A stretch of DNA of 8,008 nucleotides from JBCDIQ01 sp039024295 (GCA_039024295.1 JBCDIQ010000281.1:1-8008); one strand, 5' to 3'. Positions 1 to 7,107 are shown, numbered from the stretch's first letter. Translations and numbers: made by a program. The notes: generated by a model from the letters alone, not told the origin.

Positions 1-1142
1 CGCTCATCGTCAATAACTTCTGTCGCATGGGCTACAACTTCCTCAATTGTTTGACCCGGAAGAATCCTGAAGTTGACCTTTGCAGTAGCTACAGTCGGCA
101 AGATGTTGTCTTTCACGCCACCCTGAATCATGGTTGTTGCAGCCGTGGTCCTGATGGCCGCATTGGTAGTGGGCGATTTGCTCAATTGAGATATTATTAC
201 GGGCTTCAACAGCCACATATTTCCAAAAATCATTTTGTAGCCAAAGGACATTTCGGGAGCAGTATAGGTCAGAAACGTACCAAAAGGCCCATCCAGGTCA
301 ACGGGCATGGGATTGGCCTCAATTTCCGAAATGGCTTTCGAAAGAATTCCGATTGACGTCTGCGGAGGCGGCATAGAAGAATGCCCTCCCTCTCCTTTCA
401 CCGTTAGCTCAAGGGTGGCAAATCCCTTTTCGGATATCCCAATTAAGGGAGCAGGTACTTCAATTCCAGGGACCACCCCTTCGGTAACGACCATTCCCTC
501 GTCTAACACAAACTTGGCTTTGACGCCACGGGTGGAAAGCAGTTCAGCTATTGCCTTTGCCCCTCTCCTACCCCCGATTTCTTCGTCGTGCCCAAAAGCC
601 AGGTAGGTGGTTCTTTTGGGTACAAATCCTTCTTCTATGAGTTGCTCTACTGCTTCCATGATCCCCATCACCCCAACCTTGTCATCCAACGTACCCCGTC
701 CCCAAATATAGTCGTCTTGGATACGCCCACTCATAGGCGGATAGGTCCATTTTTCGAGGTCTTCTTCCGGCACGGGTACCACGTCCATATGGGACATCAG
801 CACAATGGGTTTCAAATCTGCGTCTGAGCCCGGCCAGGTATATAAAAGGCTGAACTGATTAACAGTGTCCTTTTTCAGGACAGAATCAATTCCAGGAAAA
901 GATTCTTTCATTACCCGATGCAGGCCCCGCATGGCAGCTGTATCAATCTTGCCAGGAACAGAAGTGGTGTATTGCTGGACGGCTTTTGCCAACCTGCGAG
1001 AAGCAGACTCTACATTGATAGGGGGCGATGCTACTCCTAATTCCACCAGTTTTTGGCGAGAAGATAGCTGCGTTGCATTATAAATCATAAATCCTCCCAG
1101 AAGAATCAGGAGGATAAAGAGGAATATGAGGATCTTTTTCAT
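1..1142 (-). CDS. M20 family dizinc peptidase (PM20D1/Gly-Xaa carboxypeptidase-like), membrane-anchored, 3' end outside window
   Basis: The reading frame is open from the ATG at 1142 through 380 codons to the window edge, with no stop. The protein starts with a short basic end and a hydrophobic segment (about residues 3-21), so it is probably a membrane anchor or uncleaved signal. M20 hallmarks follow in order: the metal-binding HMD (H118, D120), GRGTLDDK with bridging Asp D153, the catalytic/metal pair E187-E188 in GHDEEIGG, metal ligand D214 in FVLDEG, and a dimerisation (lid) domain from about 238 containing GEGGHSS (H254). GGVKDNILP (341-349) matches the conserved return to the catalytic domain. 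The last metal-binding His is expected beyond the window. Family members are roughly 450-500 residues, so about a quarter is missing. By family it should hydrolyse peptide or N-acyl amino acid amide bonds; the substrate cannot be told. It lies 135 bases downstream of the cyclase gene on the same strand. There is no Shine-Dalgarno; M19 is an alternative start but would lose the anchor. Confidence 0.9.
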   Translation of the reverse strand, partial: MKKILIFLFILLILLGGFMIYNATQLSSRQKLVELGVASPPINVESASRRLAKAVQQYTTSVPGKIDTAAMRGLHRVMKESFPGIDSVLKKDTVNQFSLLYTWPGSDADLKPIVLMSHMDVVPVPEEDLEKWTYPPMSGRIQDDYIWGRGTLDDKVGVMGIMEAVEQLIEEGFVPKRTTYLAFGHDEEIGGRRGAKAIAELLSTRGVKAKFVLDEGMVVTEGVVPGIEVPAPLIGISEKGFATLELTVKGEGGHSSMPPPQTSIGILSKAISEIEANPMPVDLDGPFGTFLTYTAPEMSFGYKMIFGNMWLLKPVIISQLSKSPTTNAAIRTTAATTMIQGGVKDNILPTVATAKVNFRILPGQTIEEVVAHATEVIDDE

Positions 1143-1181
1143 GGGATGCGTGTTCGATGCTAACGCGGGAATTAGCCGTTG

Positions 1182-1192
1182 TTTACCGTAAA
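1182..1192. promoter_or_regulatory. Short palindrome upstream of the M20 peptidase gene
   Basis: TTTAC-C-GTAAA is a perfect five-base inverted repeat with a one-base centre, about 40 bases before the peptidase ATG. Its size and position fit a small operator, but a palindrome this short can easily occur by chance. No clear -33/-7 pair was found beside it. Confidence 0.2.
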
Positions 1193-1213
1193 TGATACTA
1201 CGCAATTTTTGTC

Positions 1214-1269
1214 CCTCTGCAAAAAATCTGATGGTTATTTTCCCTGAAAACAGGAAGTCCGTGCAGAGG
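1214..1269 (-). repeat. Nested inverted repeats between cyclase stop and peptidase start
   Basis: CCTCTGCA (1214-1221) and TGCAGAGG (1262-1269) are a perfect eight-base inverted repeat with 40 bases between them. Inside is a smaller hairpin, on the minus strand TTCCTG (1256-1251), loop TTTT, CAGGGA (1246-1241), six pairs with one G-T. The outer arm begins only eight bases after the cyclase stop. No T-tract follows on the minus strand, so this is not a standard terminator; it could be a structured 3' end or an operator for the peptidase gene. Confidence 0.35.
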
Positions 1270-1277
1270 TGATTTAC

Positions 1278-3305
1278 TTATGAAGAAAGGCTAAGCGGTA
1301 CGGAGGCCTCTGATCTCAGCTTCTCCACAAAGTACATGTCAATTTCGCCCTTATTTTTGGCAAATACCTTTCCACGATACTGGCAGGTATATTCATGCTT
1401 TACCAGCTCATAGGTGTCTTGGGAAATGTTTACACGTCCCACTTCGCTCGAAGATTCTATTCTTGCAGCAGTGTTCACCGTATCTCCCCAAATGTCGTAG
1501 GCAAATTTTTGTATGCCCACAATTCCGGCAATAACAGGACCTGAATGCAGCCCAATCCTCGCCTCAAAATAGGGTTTGCCCATCTTTTTGCGTTCCTCCT
1601 TGAAGAAGGCCATGAACTGCTGCATTTCGAGTGCTGCCCGAACTGCCCTCAGGGCATGGTCAGGTGTTGGAACCGGCAGCCCGGCTGCGCACATGTAGGC
1701 GTCTCCTATTGTTTTGATTTTTTCGATTCCCTGCTTTTCCACGATTTTATCAAACGCCAGAAAACATTCGTGTAACTCTGCTACCAATTGAGTGTGGGTA
1801 AGCTGTTGGGCAATGGTGGTAAATCCCTTAAAGTCAACGAACAAGACCGTTACCTTCTCATATCTCCTGGGCGCAGGGTTTTTACCTGTTTCTTTGAGTT
1901 CTTCTGCGATTTCATCCGGCAGGATGTTTCGCAACAGCTCATCCGAACGTTGTTTGGCTGCTTCAATTAACTGGTTCTTGTGCTGAAGTTGTTTATTGCT
2001 TTTGGCCTCCAACCGAGTCCGGGAATAAGAATATCCCAACAAACTCAGCAACAACAGCCCCACGCCTACCCCAATCACAATGTTCCGTTGCTTTTCCTGC
2101 GAAAGCTTAGCATTCTCCGCAGCATCTCTTTCCTTCTGAAGGTTCAACACCTGGATTTGCTGCTCCTTTTTCTCGATGTCATACTCCACATACAAATCCT
2201 GCAACTGCTGAGCTTTGGCCGCATCCATGATGCTATCCTGTAGGACCTGGAATCGCTTATAAGTATTAAACGCTTGCCGATAATTCCCAGCCGTTTCATA
2301 GGTGCGGGCCATTTGTTCGAACGCATCCCGCATTCCCGCTTTTAATCCAATTTGTTTGCTTAACTCAAGCCCTCGCTCCAGGTAGGTGATAGAGGCGTTG
2401 AAATCACGGCTTTCTCTGGCGGCTTCTCCTAGGTCAATGAGCAGCCTGGCAATGCCTTCCTGGTCATGTTGCTGACGCTCCATTTGCAGGGCTTTGTTGA
2501 GTGCTTTCCGCGCTTTTTGCAATTCTCCTTCTTGCAGGTACAGTCGGCCAATCTGACGATAATGAGCTGCCTGACCAACAGCATCTCCCAATTCAACGTA
2601 GGTATCCTGTGCTTTTTGGTAATATTCCTCGGCCTGTTTAAACGCGCCCAGTTGCTGGGCGGAAGCACCCATATAGTTGTAAAAGGTGGCCTGCATGCGT
2701 TGTTTGCCTAACGCCTCGGCCATTTGTACCCCTTCTCGGAAATACCCCATCGCTCTGGAAGGCTCTTTTACATCATTTTTCAATATGCCTAACGACAGAT
2801 AGGAATGCGCAATGGCACCTGAATCTTTGAGGGCTTTTCTAATGCGTAAGGAACCCAAATGGTATTCCATTGATTGAGGATAGTTGCCATCTCTCCAAAA
2901 CACCGCACCGATGTTATTCAGAGAGCGGGCTATCCCTGCACTGTCCGGGATTTCTTCGCGAAGTTGAAGGGCCTTTTTGAAATACGGCAATGCTTCCTGG
3001 TGTTGGCCAAGGTTCCAATAACAGTCACCCAGGTCGCTATTGGCCAACGCTTCACCCGATTTATCAGCTTCTTCATGCGCAAGGCGCATGCCTTCTTTAG
3101 CTGCCTCCATGGCCAAAGCAGGAGCAGAACGTGCATATCGGTGGGAAAATTTTAGCAACTGAGATTTCCGGATGGCGGGATCGGGCTGCGCCAAAACTGC
3201 TTGCAGCAGGCTGTCTGCAGGCTCCACTTCTTGCCCGGGCAGGATATTAGCCTGAAGCAAAACGAGAAATATTCCCAAAAAACCAATCCGAGTAAACTTA
3301 TCCAT
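1278..3305 (-). CDS. TPR-sensor class III adenylate cyclase, integral membrane
   Basis: Predicted product has 675 residues. In order: a signal peptide (about 1-25, basic then hydrophobic), seven TPR-like repeats of 34 residues (near 86, 126, 166, 206, 246, 286 and 326), a charged coiled coil (about 362-407), one membrane helix (about 408-427), a linker helix with LLRNILPDEIAEELK (about 457-471), and a class III cyclase domain (about 482-660). Catalytic residues are all visible: metal aspartates D491 (FVDFKGFT) and D535 (GDAYM), base-selecting K531 and D604 (YDIWG), and transition-state N611 and R615. Lys plus Asp at the selecting positions predicts ATP as substrate, giving cAMP; guanylate cyclases carry Glu and Cys there. 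I infer that the TPRs face the periplasm and the cyclase the cytoplasm. An in-frame ATG at 3320 would add five residues, but it sits inside the stem of the terminator-like hairpin; the start at 3305 also gives a more typical signal peptide. The start choice is moderate in confidence, the function high. Confidence 0.92.
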   Translation of the reverse strand: MDKFTRIGFLGIFLVLLQANILPGQEVEPADSLLQAVLAQPDPAIRKSQLLKFSHRYARSAPALAMEAAKEGMRLAHEEADKSGEALANSDLGDCYWNLGQHQEALPYFKKALQLREEIPDSAGIARSLNNIGAVFWRDGNYPQSMEYHLGSLRIRKALKDSGAIAHSYLSLGILKNDVKEPSRAMGYFREGVQMAEALGKQRMQATFYNYMGASAQQLGAFKQAEEYYQKAQDTYVELGDAVGQAAHYRQIGRLYLQEGELQKARKALNKALQMERQQHDQEGIARLLIDLGEAARESRDFNASITYLERGLELSKQIGLKAGMRDAFEQMARTYETAGNYRQAFNTYKRFQVLQDSIMDAAKAQQLQDLYVEYDIEKKEQQIQVLNLQKERDAAENAKLSQEKQRNIVIGVGVGLLLLSLLGYSYSRTRLEAKSNKQLQHKNQLIEAAKQRSDELLRNILPDEIAEELKETGKNPAPRRYEKVTVLFVDFKGFTTIAQQLTHTQLVAELHECFLAFDKIVEKQGIEKIKTIGDAYMCAAGLPVPTPDHALRAVRAALEMQQFMAFFKEERKKMGKPYFEARIGLHSGPVIAGIVGIQKFAYDIWGDTVNTAARIESSSEVGRVNISQDTYELVKHEYTCQYRGKVFAKNKGEIDMYFVEKLRSEASVPLSLSS

Positions 3306-3342
3306 AAGAAAAACGGTCATGACGAGCTGGGCATCATGACCG
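3306..3342 (-). terminator. Intrinsic terminator after the metalloprotease gene, abutting the cyclase start
   Basis: Read on the minus strand, a perfect 9-base inverted repeat (CGGTCATGA at 3342-3334 and TCATGACCG at 3322-3314) encloses an 11-base loop. It is followed at once by TTTTTCTT (3313-3306), which runs directly into the ATG at 3305. The GC-rich base of the stem beside the T-tract is the standard form of a rho-independent terminator. It lies about 58 bases past the metalloprotease stop codon, so it should end that transcript. Its position touching the next gene is unusual. Confidence 0.7.
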
Positions 3343-3372
3343 AAAGGTAACTTTTTGCATAAATATCACAAA
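3342..3372 (-). promoter_or_regulatory. Predicted Bacteroidota-type promoter of the cyclase gene
   Basis: On the minus strand, TTTG (3372-3369) is followed after exactly 19 bases by TACCTTTC (3349-3342). The Bacteroidota primary sigma factor consensus is TTTG near -33 and TAnnTTTG near -7, so only the last base of the -7 box differs. The transcript would begin at about 3337-3333, inside the 5' arm of the hairpin at 3306-3342. It would therefore lack most of that arm and should escape the terminator. This is pattern-based inference; no start site has been measured. Confidence 0.5.
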
Positions 3373-3399
3373 CTGTATTCTTTCAGGTTCATTTATGAG

Positions 3400-5544
3400 C
3401 TATTTCAAAAATAATTTCCCTTGATACCGCGCGCCGTTGGGCAGCAGCACCTGATAGACATACAGCCCCCTTGCCCAATCCTCCAATTCGATTTCATGTT
3501 GAATCTCTCCCTTCGCAAATGGAATGTGCTTCACCATTTTGCCATCAACACTCACAAAGATAACTTCAAACGACTGGTTCTGAGCATCTGGCAAGCTCAG
3601 GTAAAGCTTGTCGTTGGCGGGATTTGGAAAAATGATCATCCCTGTAGAAGGCTCAACCCGGACTTCAATCACAGCTGAATAGGAAAATTCTCCATTCAAG
3701 TCCACCTGCCGAAGGCGGTAATAATGTGTCCCTGGAAGCATAGTTTCATGGGTAAACGAATAGGAAGTTGGTTCCAGGGTGGTTCCCGATCCAGGCATGG
3801 TTCCAACTTCAGCAAATGATTCTGCCTCCATTCGATGCTCAATGGCAAAAAAGTCATTTTGAGATTCACTTGCGGTTACCCATTCCAACAGGTTTCCAGT
3901 ACCTGAAATATGGCTTCCTTCAAAGCTGCTCCATTCGACCGGGAAGGTGCAGTTACTTGAAGTGAGGGCTGTCATGGGAGAGAAACTGGAGCTAATTAAA
4001 CAATAGGGAGAAGTACTATGTCCCATTTTGTAGGTTCCACCAGTAATATCTGTAGCGGAAAGCGTACGGACAAATTGGCCATTAAATAGCACATAATGCA
4101 TCACCTCTCCAGAACTTATTTTATGTCCAAACCCATGTGCGTGCCCTAATTCGTGAACTGCGACAGATTCAAAATCATATTCTAATACAGTTGGTGCGCC
4201 ACTATGGTTCCAAGTGAAACCTGTATTGGGCACTGGTCGAAAGGAAATGTCTGCGCTGTTAACGTACCAGACTGTGCAACCACCAACTGCACTACCTGAA
4301 TAGAATGAATTTGCGCGTCCCAGTACCCCCGCAGGTAGTCCTGCGTTCCATAATACAGAACTTATCCCATCATCTGCAACCCTTCCAGTGGTTGAGGTGG
4401 AACTAATGGTATAATTTACAAAGGTATTACACCTCCACTCATTGAGGGCATCTACAAAATTAGCTTGAGCGGCTGCATCAGTATCCATGGCTGCACCACC
4501 GTTAGGTCCTGCTTCAGTAGAATTGTATTGAAACGTAAGTCCCCCGGTGGTATTAACATTTGCTAGCTCCACTTGCTGACGGATGACTGCAGGCTGCATG
4601 GAGAAGTTACTGTAAACATTTAGCACAGACCAAGGGATAGTAATATTTGCCGTTCCCAATGAGGTATTTGTTCCTCCAGTTTGGTCTATTATTTCCAAGG
4701 TTCCCGTACCTCCCTCCCGAGGAATCTGAACTTGAATTTGGGTATTGGTCCAGGAAATATAATCGGATTCATTTGGAACCGTAACCAAGTTTGCTCCTCC
4801 GTTATCTCCATTGGGAAAAAATACGTTGGTATTTGCTGGGGTTGCATCTCCAACCGCAGGTGTACCAAAACCTGTACCCGTAATAGTTAGGACGCGATCT
4901 GCCTCTATGGTTCCAGCACCATAATTCCCAGAAGTAGTAGAAATACCAGTGATCATTCGGCTAGCAGTTTGCCGTAGGGGGCGATGACTACGCGGCCGGA
5001 ACTCCTCGCCCAATGGCGTGAGTACAGCTTCACCCGTCAGGTTGGCAATCATACCTAGCAAGGAAGCTTCTGACATTGGATCCAAGGTCAGGATGTCCTT
5101 GTATTCATTGAACTGGCGGAGAATCGTTCCTTGGGTACAGCCGTAAGCTTGTGCTTGCAGCAAGCCAGGCTCTGCAATGGCTAATTGAGGATCGATGACT
5201 TCCAGTCGTGAGTTTTCCAGGAAAACCACTAATTCTTGTCCTTCTTGTAATTTGACGGCCGGGAATACAACTTCTGCCTTATTGCCTACCACTCCCCCCG
5301 AAGCTACCAAGCCTACTTCCGTTGCTGGGCTGTGTCCTTTCAGATACGCCAATACTTCCAGCCGATACAGGGTATGGATGTTGGTGTGGGCTTCATTCCA
5401 ATAACTGTGAGAAGTTCCCACCTTTACGAGCGCAATTGTAGGGGAGTTAGCTACCCGCTCTTCCAGAGATAGCGGAACAATTTCTGCGTGCAAGGAGGTG
5501 ACTAGGGTAAGAACGAGAAAGATGACAGACGTTAAAATTCTCAT
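3400..5544 (-). CDS. Secreted matrixin-type zinc metalloprotease with IPT/TIG-like and T9SS sorting domains
   Basis: Predicted product has 714 residues. A signal peptide (1-20, ending SLHA) is followed by an N-terminal domain (about 21-190) of unknown role, perhaps a propeptide. An IPT/TIG-like Ig-fold segment follows (about 199-300, with LTITGTGFG). The metalloprotease domain (about 305-520) carries HELGHAHGFGH at 464-474, the HExxHxxGxxH zinc motif with E465 as catalytic base, and a Met-turn M482 (EVMHY) eight residues after the third His, the spacing seen in matrix metalloproteases. Next is a beta-rich segment (about 536-628, with LLEWVTASESQNDFFAIEH) that is common in T9SS cargo, and a type A sorting domain (about 633-714, FPNPANDKLYL through GLYVYQVLL to the end KLFLK). 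It should cross the inner membrane by Sec and the outer membrane by T9SS, then be surface-bound or released. The frame stays open upstream to 5700, but the start at 5544 places the signal peptide at the N-terminus. No cysteine-switch motif of the MMP type was seen. The natural substrate is unknown. Confidence 0.92.
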   Translation of the reverse strand: MRILTSVIFLVLTLVTSLHAEIVPLSLEERVANSPTIALVKVGTSHSYWNEAHTNIHTLYRLEVLAYLKGHSPATEVGLVASGGVVGNKAEVVFPAVKLQEGQELVVFLENSRLEVIDPQLAIAEPGLLQAQAYGCTQGTILRQFNEYKDILTLDPMSEASLLGMIANLTGEAVLTPLGEEFRPRSHRPLRQTASRMITGISTTSGNYGAGTIEADRVLTITGTGFGTPAVGDATPANTNVFFPNGDNGGANLVTVPNESDYISWTNTQIQVQIPREGGTGTLEIIDQTGGTNTSLGTANITIPWSVLNVYSNFSMQPAVIRQQVELANVNTTGGLTFQYNSTEAGPNGGAAMDTDAAAQANFVDALNEWRCNTFVNYTISSTSTTGRVADDGISSVLWNAGLPAGVLGRANSFYSGSAVGGCTVWYVNSADISFRPVPNTGFTWNHSGAPTVLEYDFESVAVHELGHAHGFGHKISSGEVMHYVLFNGQFVRTLSATDITGGTYKMGHSTSPYCLISSSFSPMTALTSSNCTFPVEWSSFEGSHISGTGNLLEWVTASESQNDFFAIEHRMEAESFAEVGTMPGSGTTLEPTSYSFTHETMLPGTHYYRLRQVDLNGEFSYSAVIEVRVEPSTGMIIFPNPANDKLYLSLPDAQNQSFEVIFVSVDGKMVKHIPFAKGEIQHEIELEDWARGLYVYQVLLPNGARYQGKLFLK

Positions 5545-5757
5545 ACGGGAGAGATGAATGTTAGGGTTAGATAATGAGCATATACGCCGAATATTTCGGA
5601 TCAAGTGGTAACAAAACGACCTAGAGGAATTACACAAGGTAGGCACCCTTACATGAATACATGCAAGAATTATCCAATAAATGTACAAATATCTCGCCAA
5701 ATGTAAGGCAATCGGAACGGTTCTTTCTACCTTCGAATAGCAAAATAAAGAACCATC
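5545..5757. promoter_or_regulatory. Divergent intergenic region between metalloprotease and FAD oxidoreductase genes
   Basis: These 213 bases separate two divergent starts and must hold promoters for both. A small perfect inverted repeat, CCGAA-TAT-TTCGG (5587-5599), lies about 43 bases from the metalloprotease ATG and could be an operator or 5' leader hairpin. Toward the FAD gene, TACCTTCG (5728-5735) resembles a TAnnTTTG -7 box 22 bases before the ATG, but no TTTG is found at the right distance upstream. Toward the metalloprotease, TACCTTGTG (minus strand, 5641-5633) is an equally weak -7 candidate. No Shine-Dalgarno is present before either start. Confidence 0.4.
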
Positions 5758-6993
5758 ATGGCGGAAATTCTCATTGTAGGAGCTGGGCTCACAGGCTTAT
5801 CAGCTGCGGTACATGCTCATCGACAAGGACATGAAGTCAAACTCCTGGAAGCAACCGATCGTCCGGGTGGTCGTGTAAAGACAGATCAGATTGACGGTTA
5901 CCTCCTCGACCATGGGTTCCAGGTGCTGCTTAAAGCTTATCCAGAAACGCAGGCCCTACTGGATTATCGATCATTGGACTTGAAGCCTTTTAAGCCCGGG
6001 GCGGTGGTCATGGATGCCCGGGGCCTTCACACAATAGGCGATCCCAGCCGCAACCCGGGCATGCTCTTCCCTACCCTATTTTCGGGTGTGGGCAGTTTTG
6101 CAGATAAATTCCGGATGCTTACCCTCAAACTTCGCCTGACCAACACCGATATTTTTCGAATTTTCAGCCAAAAGGAGCCTACTACATCAGCTATCCTTCG
6201 GGAATATGGATTTGGAGAAAAGATGATTACCCAGTTCTTCCAGCCGTTCATGAGGGGAATCTTTTTGGAAAATGACCTGACCACTTCCCGCCGGATGTTT
6301 GACTTCGTCTTCAAGATGTTCTCTTCTGACGACACCTGTGTCCCCGCTCGTGGCATGGAGGAAATCCCCAAACAATTGGCTCGACGTATTCCTCCTGGAA
6401 GCATTCGGGTACATGCGCGGGTAAGTTCCATTGATGGGCAGGAAGTGGTACTCGAAAATGGAGATCGCATCCAGGCAGAAAAAATCCTGATCGCCACAGA
6501 AGGCAATGGGTTGGCGGAACAGTTCATGCCCAAACCCCTGCCTGCTCCTCATACGGTTACCTGTGTGTATTTCTCTGCTGATCATACACCCATATCTGCT
6601 CCCCTTATCGGCCTAAACGCCCTTCCAAATCCCTTCATGAACAACCTTGCGGTGATGAGCCAGGTATCTGGAGCATATACACCACAGGGAAAGCACCTGC
6701 TTTCGGCCACAGTTCTTGGAACACCAGAATTATCGGATGATGCCTTGGCCAACAATATACGGGAAGAATCTCGCCAGTGGTTTGGGGCTGCGGTGGATGA
6801 ATGGCAATTATTGAAAGTGTATCGAATTCCGTATGCCTTGCCAAATCAGGAAACTGTACGGGACCATATGCTCCCTGCCGAGATGAAAGTGCGGGAGGGC
6901 CTTTGGCTGGCTGGGGATCACCAGTTGAATGGGTCTATAAATGCGGCTATGAAGGCGGGGAGGTTGGCCGTGCAGGCAGTGCTGGGGGGGTGA
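5758..6993 (+). CDS. FAD-dependent oxidoreductase, amine oxidase/phytoene desaturase-like family
   Basis: Predicted product has 411 residues and no signal peptide, so it should be cytoplasmic or loosely membrane-bound. The N-terminus is a Rossmann dinucleotide fold: ILIVGAGLTG with GxGxxG at 8-13, the ribose-binding acidic residue E31 at the end of the second strand, then RPGGRVKT (35-42), the GGR motif of flavin amine oxidases and carotenoid desaturases. DHGFQVLLKAYPE (51-63) is shared by a widespread uncharacterised branch annotated as amine oxidase or NAD(P)/FAD-dependent oxidoreductase. The C-terminus, GLWLAGDHQLNGSINAAMKAG (from about 381), is the second FAD-contact motif. Length is a little below protoporphyrinogen oxidases and desaturases (usually 450-500). 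The substrate cannot be assigned: no carotenoid or haem genes are next to it. It is transcribed alone, with a terminator 50 bases after the stop. The last codons contain a run of seven G (6984-6990) directly before TGA, so an indel there would alter the C-terminus. Confidence 0.92.
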   Translation: MAEILIVGAGLTGLSAAVHAHRQGHEVKLLEATDRPGGRVKTDQIDGYLLDHGFQVLLKAYPETQALLDYRSLDLKPFKPGAVVMDARGLHTIGDPSRNPGMLFPTLFSGVGSFADKFRMLTLKLRLTNTDIFRIFSQKEPTTSAILREYGFGEKMITQFFQPFMRGIFLENDLTTSRRMFDFVFKMFSSDDTCVPARGMEEIPKQLARRIPPGSIRVHARVSSIDGQEVVLENGDRIQAEKILIATEGNGLAEQFMPKPLPAPHTVTCVYFSADHTPISAPLIGLNALPNPFMNNLAVMSQVSGAYTPQGKHLLSATVLGTPELSDDALANNIREESRQWFGAAVDEWQLLKVYRIPYALPNQETVRDHMLPAEMKVREGLWLAGDHQLNGSINAAMKAGRLAVQAVLGG

Positions 6994-7024
6994 GTAGAAC
7001 TGAACTTTGCCCGTCTGATTGTCA

Positions 7025-7055
7025 GCTACAAATGAAGATGTCGCTCCTTTGGAGC
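7025..7055 (-). repeat. Intergenic repeat copy A
   Basis: On the minus strand it reads GCTCC-AAA-GGAGC, then GACATCTTCATTTGTAGC. It aligns with copy B (GCTCC-AGA-GGAGC, then GCGACCTTTGTAGC) once a short insertion before TTTGTAGC is allowed. Its hairpin doubles as the terminator of the FAD gene on the plus strand. Confidence 0.6.
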
Positions 7056-7065
7056 TTTTATTTTT
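7043..7065 (+). terminator. Intrinsic terminator of the FAD oxidoreductase gene
   Basis: GCTCC (7043-7047), loop TTT and GGAGC (7051-7055) form a perfect five-pair GC-rich stem. It is followed by TTTTATTTTT (7056-7065). It starts 50 bases after the stop at 6993. The same hairpin is the core of repeat copy A, so the repeat appears to supply the terminator. Confidence 0.65.
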
Positions 7066-7077
7066 GCAACCCCTTCC

Positions 7078-7102
7078 TACATAAATACCGCTCCCTCTGG
7101 GG
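7078..7102 (-). repeat. Intergenic repeat copy D (degenerate)
   Basis: On the minus strand it reads CCCC-AGA-GGG, then AGCGGTATTTATGTA. It keeps the CCCC-AGN-GGG core of copy C and a TTTGTAG-like end with one inserted base. The stem is only three or four pairs, one of them G-T, so this copy looks decayed. Confidence 0.45.
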
Positions 7103-7107
7103 TTGGT

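Noticed and set aside
27..1083. Several plus-strand reading frames of 72-109 codons
   Set aside because: They lie opposite the M20 peptidase, which shows conserved catalytic motifs throughout. Their products are low-complexity or basic and resemble nothing.
1193..1223. Promoter for the M20 gene, TTTG then 19 bases then TAGTATCA on the minus strand
   Set aside because: The spacing is right but the second box lacks the TTTG half of the -7 consensus, so it was not listed as a feature.
1241..1256. Rho-independent terminator after the cyclase
   Set aside because: A six-pair hairpin is present, but an A-rich and not a T-rich stretch follows on the transcribed strand.
5633..5641. TACCTTGTG on the minus strand as the metalloprotease -7 box
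   Set aside because: It is one T short of TAnnTTTG and the nearest upstream TTG is about 22 bases away. It is mentioned in the region entry only.
5545..5700. Longer start for the metalloprotease, adding 52 residues
   Set aside because: The extra residues have no domain character and would bury an excellent signal peptide (residues 1-20 from the ATG at 5544). The 5545-5700 stretch also has to hold the promoter.
6027..6585. Minus-strand frames of 168 and 132 codons inside the FAD gene
   Set aside because: They are antisense to conserved coding sequence, have no domain features and overlap each other in different frames.
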